Positions 54,093 through 62,836 of a DNA stretch of 64,000 bases are shown here, piece after piece (within the stretch, counting starts at the first letter, position 1; every line of letters starts with the position of its first letter). The notes beneath the pieces were generated by a model. That model searched no databases, had not been told where the DNA came from, and saw only the letters and a list, made by a program, of their open reading frames with translations. A program made the position numbers and the translations under genes. The stretch comes from an uncultured bacterium (GTDB lineage Bacteria; Bacillota; Clostridia; Lachnospirales; Lachnospiraceae): positions 1 to 64,000 of the forward strand of contig CAMWLE010000003.1 in assembly GCA_947175015.1 (NCBI GenBank). Reading direction: 5' to 3'.

Positions 54093-55682
54093 GTGGGAAG
54101 GTTTTTAAACAGCGGAAATGAAAAATTTGCGGAATTTTCTAAAACAAAATACTTTGTGGACAAGACAGAGATGATTAATGTATTGCTGGAAAAGGACGCA
54201 GATGAGAAATTTATCTGCAGCAGCAGACCGCGCAGGTTTGGCAAGTCCGTAACCGCCAACATGCTGACTGCCTATTTCAGCAGAGGGACCGACTCCAGGA
54301 GTTTGTTTGCGTCGTTAAAGTGTGTGAAAAATGAGCTGTTCATAGAGAATATGAATCAGTATGATACCATATTTGTGGATATTCAGGCGCAGTATGTTGA
54401 GGCCATCAGTGTTGAAACCGATCCCAATAAATACATCTGGAAAAGTATTGTGGAAGAACTGCAAGAAGAATACCCGGCGCTCATATCGGAGGATATGCCG
54501 TTGACAGCAGTGCTGGGGAAAATAAACAGAGAGACCGGCAACAAGTTTGTCTTCATTTTTGATGAATGGGATTATCCCATTCGAGAGCTTGCCGAAGACA
54601 GCAGAGAGCGTTTTGAGTATATTGAATTGTTGCGGGGGCTGTTCAAGAGCAGTGATGCTATGGCTTATGTGAGGCTGGCCTACCTGACTGGTATCCTGCC
54701 CATGGTGAGGGCAAAGGGGCAGTCGGCAGTGAACAATTTCCATGAATATACGATGATTCGTCCGAAGGATTTAGGACAGTATATCGGCTTTACCGAGAAG
54801 GATGTGGCCTGGCTGTGCGAGAAGTACCAGGCGGATTTCGTGAAGATGAAGGAATGGTACAATGGCTACAAATTAAATGATATGGCAATCTACAATCCTT
54901 TATCGGTGGTAAGGGCGATTGCGGAGAAGGAGCTTGGACCGTATTGGACGGAGACGGGAACTTATGAGGATATCGGGGAACTGATCAACCGGAATTTTGA
55001 CGGGCTTCGGGAGGCAGTCATCCGTATGCTGTCCGGAAATCGAATACCCGTCAATGTAACAGGGTGCAAAAATGATATGTATACCTTTGCGGATAAGGAC
55101 CAGGTGATTACAACATTGATTCATCTTGGATATTTCGCATATGACAAGCAGGCCCAGGAAGCATATGTGCCGAATAAAGAAATCAGAGAAGTGTTCTACA
55201 AATATATGGAAAATGATGCGGATGATAATCTGTCGAAGTTCATGAAATATTCCGAAGAAATTGCGAGGGCAGTGCTGGAAATGGATGAAAACCGGGTTGC
55301 CGGACTGGTGCAGGAGGTGCATAACGATTTCATTTCCAGCATCGAGTATAATGATGAGAATTCCCTGAGCTGTACGATTACGGTGGCGCTGCTGGCTTTC
55401 TTCATGTATTACCACAAGCCCATCAGGGAGTTTCCCTGTGGGAAAGGGTTTGCGGATATTGTTTATTTACCGCTGGCAAAATACCCCAACAGGCCGGTGG
55501 TAGTAGTAGAATTGAAATGGGATAAAAGTGCCCGGACAGCGCTTACACAGATGAAAGAGAGACAGTATCCGGAAGTATTAAAGGAGTATGCCGGAGAAAT
55601 CTTATTAGTGGGCATCAATTATGACAAAAGGACAAAAGAGCATCAGTGCATCATTGAAAGTTATGAGAAAAAAGAAGGTTGA
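54093..55682 (+). CDS. AAA-ATPase-like protein with PD-(D/E)XK nuclease-like C-terminus, copy 1
   Basis: This 529-residue protein belongs to the AAA-ATPase_like/DUF1703 group common in gut bacteria. The GTG start at 54093 has GGGAGGTGG upstream and gives the usual short N-terminus (GRFLNSGNEKF); a longer TTG-start frame from 54030 overlaps the promoter. The P-loop variant RPRRFGKS is at 45-52 and a Walker B-like FIFDEWD follows. The C-terminal nuclease-fold domain (about 390-529) shows GFADIVYLP and VVVVELKWDKSA, with the catalytic-type Asp and Glu-x-Lys intact. The family is suspected to be linked to mobile elements or defence; function is unproven. Confidence 0.85.
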   Translation: MGRFLNSGNEKFAEFSKTKYFVDKTEMINVLLEKDADEKFICSSRPRRFGKSVTANMLTAYFSRGTDSRSLFASLKCVKNELFIENMNQYDTIFVDIQAQYVEAISVETDPNKYIWKSIVEELQEEYPALISEDMPLTAVLGKINRETGNKFVFIFDEWDYPIRELAEDSRERFEYIELLRGLFKSSDAMAYVRLAYLTGILPMVRAKGQSAVNNFHEYTMIRPKDLGQYIGFTEKDVAWLCEKYQADFVKMKEWYNGYKLNDMAIYNPLSVVRAIAEKELGPYWTETGTYEDIGELINRNFDGLREAVIRMLSGNRIPVNVTGCKNDMYTFADKDQVITTLIHLGYFAYDKQAQEAYVPNKEIREVFYKYMENDADDNLSKFMKYSEEIARAVLEMDENRVAGLVQEVHNDFISSIEYNDENSLSCTITVALLAFFMYYHKPIREFPCGKGFADIVYLPLAKYPNRPVVVVELKWDKSARTALTQMKERQYPEVLKEYAGEILLVGINYDKRTKEHQCIIESYEKKEG

Positions 55683-55692
55683 AATAATCATA

Positions 55693-55722
55693 TTGACGTA
55701 TAGGAAAATGGTACATTATAAT
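55693..55722 (+). promoter_or_regulatory. Promoter of the second AAA-ATPase copy
   Basis: TTGACG (55693-55698) and a perfect TATAAT (55717-55722) are separated by 18 bases in the gap between the two copies. This gap differs in sequence from the region before copy 1. Confidence 0.6.
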
Positions 55723-55796
55723 GGATTTAGATGAAAGTTAAGTGTTATTCTAGGTCAAAAGGACATGAAATCATCATTTCCTGGGAGGTGGTCGGT

Positions 55797-57386
55797 GTGG
55801 GAAGGTTTTTAAACAGCGGAAATGAAAAGTTTGCGGAATTTGCTAAAACAAAATACTTTGTGGACAAGACAGAGATGATTAATGTATTGCTGGAAAAGGA
55901 CGCAGATGAGAAATTTATCTGCAGCAGCAGACCGCGCAGGTTTGGCAAGTCCGTAACCGCCAACATGCTGACTGCCTATTTCAGCAGAGGGACCGACTCC
56001 AGGAGTTTGTTTGCGTCGTTAAAGTGTGTGAAAAATGAGCTGTTCATAGAGAATATGAATCAGTATGATACCATATTTGTGGATATTCAGGCGCAGTATG
56101 TTGAGGCCATCAGTGTTGAAACCGATCCCAATAAATACATCTGGAAAAGTATTGTGGAAGAACTGCAAGAAGAATACCCGGCGCTCATATCGGAGGATAT
56201 GCCGTTGACAGCAGTGCTGGGGAAAATAAACAGAGAGACCGGCAACAAGTTTGTCTTCATTTTTGATGAATGGGATTATCCCATTCGAGAGCTTGCCGAA
56301 GACAGCAGAGAGCGTTTTGAGTATATTGAATTGTTGCGGGGGCTGTTCAAGAGCAGTGATGCTATGGCTTATGTGAGGCTGGCCTACCTGACTGGTATCC
56401 TGCCCATGGTGAGGGCAAAGGGGCAGTCGGCAGTGAACAATTTCCATGAATATACGATGATTCGTCCGAAGGATTTAGGACAGTATATCGGCTTTACCGA
56501 GAAGGATGTGGCCTGGCTGTGCGAGAAGTACCAGGCGGATTTCGTGAAGATGAAGGAATGGTACAATGGCTACAAATTAAATGATATGGCAATCTACAAT
56601 CCTTTATCGGTGGTAAGGGCGATTGCGGAGAAGGAGCTTGGACCGTATTGGACGGAGACGGGAACTTATGAGGATATCGGGGAACTGATCAACCGGAATT
56701 TTGACGGGCTTCGGGAGGCAGTCATCCGTATGCTGTCCGGAAATCGAATACCCGTCAATGTAACAGGGTGCAAAAATGATATGTATACCTTTGCGGATAA
56801 GGACCAGGTGATTACAACATTGATTCATCTTGGATATTTCGCATATGACAAGCAGGCCCAGGAAGCATATGTGCCGAATAAAGAAATCAGAGAAGTGTTC
56901 TACAAATATATGGAAAATGATGCGGATGATAATCTGTCGAAGTTCATGAAATATTCCGAAGAAATTGCGAGGGCAGTGCTGGAAATGGATGAAAACCGGG
57001 TTGCCGGACTGGTGCAGGAGGTGCATAACGATTTCATTTCCAGCATCGAGTATAATGATGAGAATTCCCTGAGCTGTACGATTACGGTGGCGCTGCTGGC
57101 TTTCTTCATGTATTACCACAAGCCCATCAGGGAGTTTCCCTGTGGGAAAGGGTTTGCGGATATTGTTTATTTACCGCTGGCAAAATACCCCAACAGGCCG
57201 GTGGTAGTAGTAGAATTGAAATGGGATAAAAGTGCCCGGACAGCGCTTACACAGATGAAAGAGAGACAGTATCCGGAAGTATTAAAGGAGTATGCCGGAG
57301 AAATCTTATTAGTGGGCATCAATTATGACAAAAAGACAAAAGAGCATCAGTGTATCATTGAAAGTTATGAGAAAAAAGAAGGTTGA
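55797..57386 (+). CDS. AAA-ATPase-like protein with PD-(D/E)XK nuclease-like C-terminus, copy 2
   Basis: This is the same 529-residue protein as the copy at 54093, with two substitutions: Ser16 to Ala and Arg513 to Lys. The P-loop, Walker B and nuclease motifs are unchanged, so both copies look active. The GTG start at 55797 again has GGGAGGTGG upstream, with one extra base between RBS and start. An ATG at 55731 is open in frame but places 22 unrelated residues in front. Its stop codon overlaps the promoter of the T-box transcript. Confidence 0.85.
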   Translation: MGRFLNSGNEKFAEFAKTKYFVDKTEMINVLLEKDADEKFICSSRPRRFGKSVTANMLTAYFSRGTDSRSLFASLKCVKNELFIENMNQYDTIFVDIQAQYVEAISVETDPNKYIWKSIVEELQEEYPALISEDMPLTAVLGKINRETGNKFVFIFDEWDYPIRELAEDSRERFEYIELLRGLFKSSDAMAYVRLAYLTGILPMVRAKGQSAVNNFHEYTMIRPKDLGQYIGFTEKDVAWLCEKYQADFVKMKEWYNGYKLNDMAIYNPLSVVRAIAEKELGPYWTETGTYEDIGELINRNFDGLREAVIRMLSGNRIPVNVTGCKNDMYTFADKDQVITTLIHLGYFAYDKQAQEAYVPNKEIREVFYKYMENDADDNLSKFMKYSEEIARAVLEMDENRVAGLVQEVHNDFISSIEYNDENSLSCTITVALLAFFMYYHKPIREFPCGKGFADIVYLPLAKYPNRPVVVVELKWDKSARTALTQMKERQYPEVLKEYAGEILLVGINYDKKTKEHQCIIESYEKKEG

Positions 57387-57411
57387 CTTTTCATGGTTTG
57401 AGGTGTATATT
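57383..57411 (+). promoter_or_regulatory. Promoter of the glycyl-tRNA synthetase T-box transcript
   Basis: TTGACT (57383-57388) and TATATT (57406-57411) are separated by exactly 17 bases. The -35 hexamer contains the stop codon of the second AAA-ATPase copy. Confidence 0.6.
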
Positions 57412-57430
57412 ATCAATAAAAAATTCAAAT

Positions 57431-57697
57431 GCAATGAGAAGAAGTAGTACATTAGTTTTGAACTTTCAGAGAGAGGATGGCAGGTGTGAATCCTTACGAA
57501 GAACTTTTGGAAGGCGTCTTTTAGCAGCGGAGCGAATGAAGTAGTATCCGACGGAGGTCCACCGTTACAGGGAATATGATATAAGGCAGTCTGCTGCTTG
57601 TATCAGAAAAGAGCAGATTTTGAATCTGAAATTAGGTGGAACCGCGGTAGAATCATCGCCCTAAGCATAGGTAAAGGACTTATGCTTAGGGTTTTTT
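57431..57697 (+). ncRNA. T-box riboswitch, glycine (GGC) specifier
   Basis: This leader senses uncharged tRNA-Gly and allows transcription into the synthetase gene when the tRNA is not aminoacylated. The 5' part has GAGAAGAAGTAGTA and the AGAGAG box (about 57468). The likely specifier GGC is at 57513-57515 in TTGGAAGGCGTCTTT. The T-box sequence AGGTGGAACCGCG is at 57634-57646. The terminator is a perfect 11-base stem (57659-57669 with 57681-57691) followed by six T (57692-57697). The 57387-57756 stretch holds this element and its promoter, not a gene. Confidence 0.92.
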
Positions 57698-57756
57698 GTT
57701 GTCAGGAGATTTCGCCAATAATCAAAAAATTACAAAAAGAAAGGAATAGGATTGAG

Positions 57757-59127
57757 ATGGAGAAAAGAAATTTTTCAATGGAAGAGGTAGTGGCTTATTG
57801 TAATCAATATGGATTCATTTTTCAGGGAAGTGAAATATATGGAGGTCTGGCTAATACATGGGATTATGGACCGCTTGGAACAAGATTAAAAAATCAGTTA
57901 AAAGATGAATGGCGAAAGTATTTTATACAGCAAAGAGAAAATAGCTATGAAGTGGATGCAGATATTCTTATGAACCCAAGAGTGTGGGAAGCAAGCGGTC
58001 ATTTAGCCGGATTTTCAGATCCGCTATTGGATTGTAAAGAGTGCAAAACAAGGCATCGTGCAGATAACCTGATACAGGACTTTGATGCGTCTGTAAATGC
58101 GGATGCTATGTCAGAAGAGGAGATGATGGGGTTTATTCGAAAAAGACAGATTCCATGTCCGGTATGTGGGAAGTCAAATTATACAGATATAAGGCAGTTT
58201 AACCTGATGTTTGAAACAAAAAGAGGGGTAACGGATGATAGAGCAAATACAATTTATCTTCGGCCGGAGAATGCACAGGGAGAATATGTAAATTACTTAA
58301 ATGTAATGCGTTCTATGCGTGCAAAGCTTCCATTTAGTATCGGACAAATTGGAAAAGCTTTTAGAAATGAGATTACACCGAAGAACTTTACCTTCCGCAC
58401 GATAGAATTTGAGCAAATGGAATTTCAAACTTTCTGTCGGGAAGGGGAGGATATAGAATTATATGAGTATTTTAAGGAATATGGGAAGTCGTTTTTCGAG
58501 TCCCTGGGACTCCCGTCTGATAAATTAAGATTTCACGATCATGAGAAGCTTGCACATTATGCGAAAGCTGCATGTGATATTGAGTACTTGTTTCCATTTG
58601 GCTGGGGAGAAATAAATGGAACACATAATAGAACTAATTTTGATCTGTTACATCATCAAGAGTATTCAGGAAAAACAATGGAATATTATGATGACATTAC
58701 AAAAGAAAAATTTATTCCGTTTATTATTGAATCCACCTATGGATTGGATCGCCTGGTGTTGGCTTTGCTGTTTGAAGGACTTCATGAGGAAAAAATCAAC
58801 GAAACGGACACACGTATTGTATTTCAAATTAAACCTGCATTGGCACCTATAAAAGTTAATATTTTGCCTCTAATTAAAAAAAGACATTCGAATAAAGCAA
58901 AAGAGATACAGAGGATGTTATCTCAATGCTTTATGGTACAGTATGATGAAGCCGGAAGTATTGGAAAACGATATAGACGTGGAGATGCAATAGGAGTTCC
59001 GTTTGCTGTCACTGTTGATGATGATACACTGGAAACTGCTACCGTGACAGTTCGGGACAGGGATACGATGGAGCAGCAGAGAATTCCGATAGATGATTTA
59101 TTGAATTATATATGCAGTCATTTATAA
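57757..59127 (+). CDS. glyQS: Glycine--tRNA ligase, single-chain dimeric type
   Basis: This class II synthetase charges tRNA-Gly. It has 456 residues from ATG 57757 (RBS AAAGAAAGGA); an in-frame TTG at 57598 lies in the T-box and is not used. The N-terminal motif YGGLANTWDYGPLG (class II motif 1 region) and a zinc-type pair of CxxC clusters (DCKECKTRH, then CPVCGKSN) are seen, as are motif 2 (FRNEITPKNFTFRTIEFEQM) and motif 3 (ESTYGLDRLVLALL). The C-terminal anticodon-binding domain is complete. Its codons are visibly more AT-rich than those of its neighbours. Confidence 0.95.
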   Translation: MEKRNFSMEEVVAYCNQYGFIFQGSEIYGGLANTWDYGPLGTRLKNQLKDEWRKYFIQQRENSYEVDADILMNPRVWEASGHLAGFSDPLLDCKECKTRHRADNLIQDFDASVNADAMSEEEMMGFIRKRQIPCPVCGKSNYTDIRQFNLMFETKRGVTDDRANTIYLRPENAQGEYVNYLNVMRSMRAKLPFSIGQIGKAFRNEITPKNFTFRTIEFEQMEFQTFCREGEDIELYEYFKEYGKSFFESLGLPSDKLRFHDHEKLAHYAKAACDIEYLFPFGWGEINGTHNRTNFDLLHHQEYSGKTMEYYDDITKEKFIPFIIESTYGLDRLVLALLFEGLHEEKINETDTRIVFQIKPALAPIKVNILPLIKKRHSNKAKEIQRMLSQCFMVQYDEAGSIGKRYRRGDAIGVPFAVTVDDDTLETATVTVRDRDTMEQQRIPIDDLLNYICSHL

Positions 59128-59219
59128 TAAAATATGCTTGATAAAGGGCAACACAAGTGTTATTGTGTTAAGATAGATGACAATAGGAATTTGATATAAA
59201 GCAGAAAAGGAAGAAAAGC

Positions 59220-59906
59220 ATGAATCAGGATGAAAAATTGGCATCAGAGCAGCAGCCAATGATGTTATCAACAATGCAAAGCCCGGAAACACAGACGCAA
59301 CAGGATACTTCACAACACATGGCATCACATGAGGAATCAAGCATAAGTCATAATGCAGAACACAATCCTGTACATGCGCCGATTCCGGGGCTGGGCCTCA
59401 GAAGTATGAAAACGGCTCTGGCAGCGGTGCTTACGGCGCTGTTCTATGGCTTTTTTCAGAACAACAATCCCACCTTTGCCTGTATTGGAGCCATTTTCGG
59501 CATGGGTGCAGATATGGAAGAATCCCGGCGGAGCGGCGGAAACCGTTTTTTTGGAACAATTATCGGCGGTTTTATCGGTATTGGGCTTTATTGGCTGGAA
59601 CATCGGATTTTTCCGGAAGGATGCTATTGGCTGCGGCTGCCGTTGATTTTTGTGGGGATAATTATTATGATTTCATTGTGCGTGCTGTTTCACTGGCCGG
59701 GTGGTGTACAACCTGGAGGTGTGGTATTGTGCATCATTTTGTTTAATACACCACCGCACCATATTGATTATGCAGTGAGTCGTATGATTGATACCGGAGT
59801 GGGTGTGGTCATTGCGCTGCTGGTGAATTATCTGCTTCCTCGGAGCAGATTGGAACACTGGTTTCATCTGAGTCAGAAGCGAAAGGATGGCGAATGTAAG
59901 CGATAA
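59220..59906 (+). CDS. Aromatic acid exporter family (FUSC-like) membrane protein
   Basis: This 228-residue protein has a long polar N-terminus (about 1-55, rich in Gln, Ser, His and Thr) followed by six membrane helices in the ArAE_1/DUF939 pattern (GLRSMKTALAAVLTALFYG, and GADMEESRRSGGNRFFGTIIGG near the second helix). The basic Arg-Ser-Gly-Gly loop is a family mark. The usual cytoplasmic C-terminal domain of larger members is absent. The substrate is not evident. An inverted repeat (AACACAA with TTGTGTT, about 59150-59170) without T-run precedes it. Confidence 0.75.
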   Translation: MNQDEKLASEQQPMMLSTMQSPETQTQQDTSQHMASHEESSISHNAEHNPVHAPIPGLGLRSMKTALAAVLTALFYGFFQNNNPTFACIGAIFGMGADMEESRRSGGNRFFGTIIGGFIGIGLYWLEHRIFPEGCYWLRLPLIFVGIIIMISLCVLFHWPGGVQPGGVVLCIILFNTPPHHIDYAVSRMIDTGVGVVIALLVNYLLPRSRLEHWFHLSQKRKDGECKR

Positions 59907-60086
59907 AGAAGCAGATACAGATCCCTGGCGCCTGCCGAAAAAGCGATAAGCAGTTTGGTTTCGTGGGCAGCAAAACAGACTGCTAAGATAGAAACTACAG
60001 ATAGAAATCACAGATAGAAACCACATAAAACCAACAAAAATCAAAACAATCCCACAAAAAAAGAAATTAAAAAAGCGTCAGATTTG

Positions 60087-60115
60087 TTGACATTTCTCTC
60101 TGATAGGCATATACT
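60087..60115 (+). promoter_or_regulatory. Strong sigma-A promoter of the glycyl-radical enzyme gene
   Basis: A perfect TTGACA (60087-60092) and TATACT (60110-60115) are exactly 17 bases apart, with an A-rich stretch upstream (about 60030-60075) that resembles an UP element. It lies 45 bases before the start codon. Confidence 0.82.
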
Positions 60116-60159
60116 TAGAGATAAGGAATTTTGTGCAAATTGATCAGAAAGGAGCAGCA

Positions 60160-62685
60160 ATGGAAAAATATTATACTCAGGAAATTTCCAAATCTGACAG
60201 GATTCCCAGGCTGGTAGCGCATTTATATGCCAAAATGCCGGAGATAGAGTCCGCCAGGGCAAAATTAATTACAGAAAGTTACAGGGCAACTGAGGACAAG
60301 CCCGTCATTATGCGGCGTGCGCTTGCTTTTGAACATATTCTTGACAATATCCCCATTATTATCAGAGAGGAAGAACTGGTTGTGGGCAGCACCACCATTG
60401 CTCCCAGAGGATGCCAGACTTATCCGGAGTTCTCGTTCAAATGGCTGGAAGCGGAATTTGAAACGGTGGCAACTCGTAAGGCAGATCCTTTTTACATAGC
60501 GGAGCAGACCAAAAAAGAGTTGCGGGAGGCAGATGCTTACTGGGAAGGCAAGACCACCAGCGAACTGGCCACAGCATTGATGACAGAGGAAACGAAAAAA
60601 GCCATTGAACACAATATCTTTACACCGGGTAATTATTTTTACAATGGTGTGGGACATGTGACGGTACAATATGATAAGGTGTTGGCTGTCGGGTACAGAG
60701 GCATTATTGCACAGATGCAGGAAGAATTGGCAAAATGTAATCCCGGCGATGCTGATTATTGCACGAAAAGTCAATTCCTAAAAGCTGCCATCATCAGTTG
60801 TGAGGCAGTGATTCGTTATGCCAACAGATATGCTGATTTGGCGGAGAAGGAAGCTGCGGCCTGTTCCGATGGAATCAGAAAGCAGGAGCTTCTGCAAATA
60901 GCATCCAATTGCCGCAGGGTGCCTGAGCATGGGGCAGAATCTTTTTATGAGGCATGTCAGAGCTTCTGGTTTGTACAGCAGCTTTTGCAGCTGGAATCCA
61001 GCGGGCATTCCATTTCTCCCGGACGTTTTGATCAATATATGTATCCTTATTATAAGAAGGATCTGGATGCAGGGAAATGTACCCGTGAATTTGCGCAGGA
61101 GCTGATTGATTGTATCTGGGTCAAATTAAATGACTTGAACAAGTGCCGCGACGCTGCAAGTGCAGAAGGCTTTGCAGGATATAGTCTGTTCCAGAATCTG
61201 ATTGTGGGCGGACAGGACAAGTATGGATGTGATGTGACCAATGATTTATCATTTATGTGTATCACAGCTTCCAAGCATGTATTTCTGCCCCAGCCGTCAC
61301 TTTCCATACGTGTGTGGAACAAATCGCCCCATGATTTGTTGCTGAAGGCAGCGGATCTGACCAGGACAGGTATCGGACTTCCGGCCTATTATAATGACGA
61401 GGTAATCATACCTTCCCTGATGAGCCGGGGCCTGACATTGGAGGATGCCAGAGAGTATAATATCATCGGCTGTGTGGAGCCGCAGAAGGCGGGCAAGACA
61501 GAAGGATGGCATGATGCGGCGTTCTATAATATGTGCCGTCCTTTGGAACTGGTATTCTCCAACGGATGGGACAAGGGTGAGAAAATCAGCATAGAGACCG
61601 GCCGGGTGGAGGATATGACCACCTTTGAGGAATTCTATGATGCGTATAAGAAGCAGATGGATTACAATATTTCCCTGTTGGTAAATGCGGACAATGCCAT
61701 TGACGTGGCTCATGCCACCCGCTGTCCGCTGCCGTACCTTTCCTGTATGGTGGATGACTGTATCAAGAGAGGGAAAACGGTTCAGGAGGGCGGTGCCGTT
61801 TATAATTTCACAGGGCCGCAGGGCTTCGGCATTGCCAATATGGCAGATTCTCTTTATGCCGTCAAGAAGCTGGTATTTGATGAGAAGAAAGTAACGCTTG
61901 CGGACTATAAGCGTGCGCTGGCTATGAATTATGGACAGGGCTTTGATGCGGTAAGCGCCGGAGAAATTGTTGCGGAGATTCTGCGTGAGATGGAAAGCAA
62001 TGGAATATCCGCAGATGAAAATCAGATTGCAGGTATGATCACAGCGGTAATGAATATGGAACTGCCTGCAGAAGATAAGAAAAAGTATGAAGATTTGCTG
62101 GCTATGATCAATGAAGTTCCCAAATTTGGGAATGATATTGAAGAAGTGGACATGTTTGCCAGAGATGTGGCATATACCTATACCAGGCCGCTGTTAAACT
62201 ATTACAATCCCAGGGGGGGACAGTTCCAGGCAGGATTGTATCCGGTATCTGCAAATGTGCCTTTGGGCGCTCAGACCGGAGCCACGCCGGATGGCAGGCT
62301 GGCACATACTCCCGTAGCGGATGGTGTGTCACCTTCGGCAGGCAAGGATGTGTATGGCCCTACGGCGGCAGCGAATTCCGTTTCCAAGCTGGATCACGGA
62401 ATCGCTTCCAATGGCACCCTGTTTAACCAGAAATTCCACCCTACGGCTCTGAGCGGAGAGAAGGGATTGGAGAATTTTGTGGCGTTGATCAGATCGTATT
62501 TTGACCAGAAGGGAAGCCATATGCAGTTTAATGTGGTGGATCGGGAGACATTGCTGGATGCACAGGCACATCCTGAGAAATATGCCCATCTGGTAGTGCG
62601 GGTGGCCGGTTACAGCGCATTGTTCACCACACTTTCCAAGTCATTGCAGGATGACATTATCCGCAGGACGGAGCAGGGATTCTAG
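60160..62685 (+). CDS. Glycyl-radical diol dehydratase (B12-independent glycerol/1,2-propanediol dehydratase type)
   Basis: This 841-residue enzyme, started at ATG 60160 with AAAGGAG upstream, carries the glycyl radical in RVAGYSALF near the C-terminus and the active-site Cys and Glu in IIGCVEPQKAGKTEG. WHDAAFYN holds the Asp typical of diol dehydratases. The matching His residues are visible in FYNGVGHVTVQYDKVL and SSGHSISPGRFDQYMY. These match glycerol dehydratase DhaB1 and the propanediol enzyme of Roseburia far better than pyruvate formate-lyase, which has two adjacent Cys. It should convert 1,2-propanediol to propanal or glycerol to 3-hydroxypropanal. The activase follows 150 bases later. 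Confidence 0.86.
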   Translation: MEKYYTQEISKSDRIPRLVAHLYAKMPEIESARAKLITESYRATEDKPVIMRRALAFEHILDNIPIIIREEELVVGSTTIAPRGCQTYPEFSFKWLEAEFETVATRKADPFYIAEQTKKELREADAYWEGKTTSELATALMTEETKKAIEHNIFTPGNYFYNGVGHVTVQYDKVLAVGYRGIIAQMQEELAKCNPGDADYCTKSQFLKAAIISCEAVIRYANRYADLAEKEAAACSDGIRKQELLQIASNCRRVPEHGAESFYEACQSFWFVQQLLQLESSGHSISPGRFDQYMYPYYKKDLDAGKCTREFAQELIDCIWVKLNDLNKCRDAASAEGFAGYSLFQNLIVGGQDKYGCDVTNDLSFMCITASKHVFLPQPSLSIRVWNKSPHDLLLKAADLTRTGIGLPAYYNDEVIIPSLMSRGLTLEDAREYNIIGCVEPQKAGKTEGWHDAAFYNMCRPLELVFSNGWDKGEKISIETGRVEDMTTFEEFYDAYKKQMDYNISLLVNADNAIDVAHATRCPLPYLSCMVDDCIKRGKTVQEGGAVYNFTGPQGFGIANMADSLYAVKKLVFDEKKVTLADYKRALAMNYGQGFDAVSAGEIVAEILREMESNGISADENQIAGMITAVMNMELPAEDKKKYEDLLAMINEVPKFGNDIEEVDMFARDVAYTYTRPLLNYYNPRGGQFQAGLYPVSANVPLGAQTGATPDGRLAHTPVADGVSPSAGKDVYGPTAAANSVSKLDHGIASNGTLFNQKFHPTALSGEKGLENFVALIRSYFDQKGSHMQFNVVDRETLLDAQAHPEKYAHLVVRVAGYSALFTTLSKSLQDDIIRRTEQGF

Positions 62686-62836
62686 TGAGCAGAGATTTTC
62701 CAAGTCATTGCGTTTTGGGGTGCCGTATAGCGGCGAAATGTGAGTTGATGTGAAGAATATAATGTTCGCAACCCTGATTTGAGCTGCTTACCAGTGGCGG
62801 GAAAATGAAGGCCAGGGTGAAAAATGAGGGATAGAA

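Larger units (their letters stand above)
54073..57386 (+). repeat. Direct tandem duplication of about 1.6 kb
   Basis: Two units (about 54073-55682 and 55776-57386) match almost base for base at an offset of 1703-1704. Inside the reading frames I see four base differences: two within the first 50 bases and two within the last 60. The inner part of about 1.48 kb reads as identical. Just upstream of the GTG there is a one-base insertion. Confidence 0.93.

Noticed and set aside
54030..57386. Insertion sequence or transposon interpretation of the duplicated genes
   Set aside because: No transposase, terminal inverted repeats or target-site duplication could be seen; the proteins are AAA-ATPase_like, and each copy has a distinct flank.
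57598..57756. N-terminal extension of the glycyl-tRNA synthetase from a TTG codon
   Set aside because: That stretch is the T-box antiterminator and terminator; the ATG at 57757 with its RBS gives the normal protein start.
60160..62685. Assignment as pyruvate formate-lyase
   Set aside because: Pyruvate formate-lyase has two adjacent active-site Cys; here the motif is GCVEP with the dehydratase-type WHD segment.
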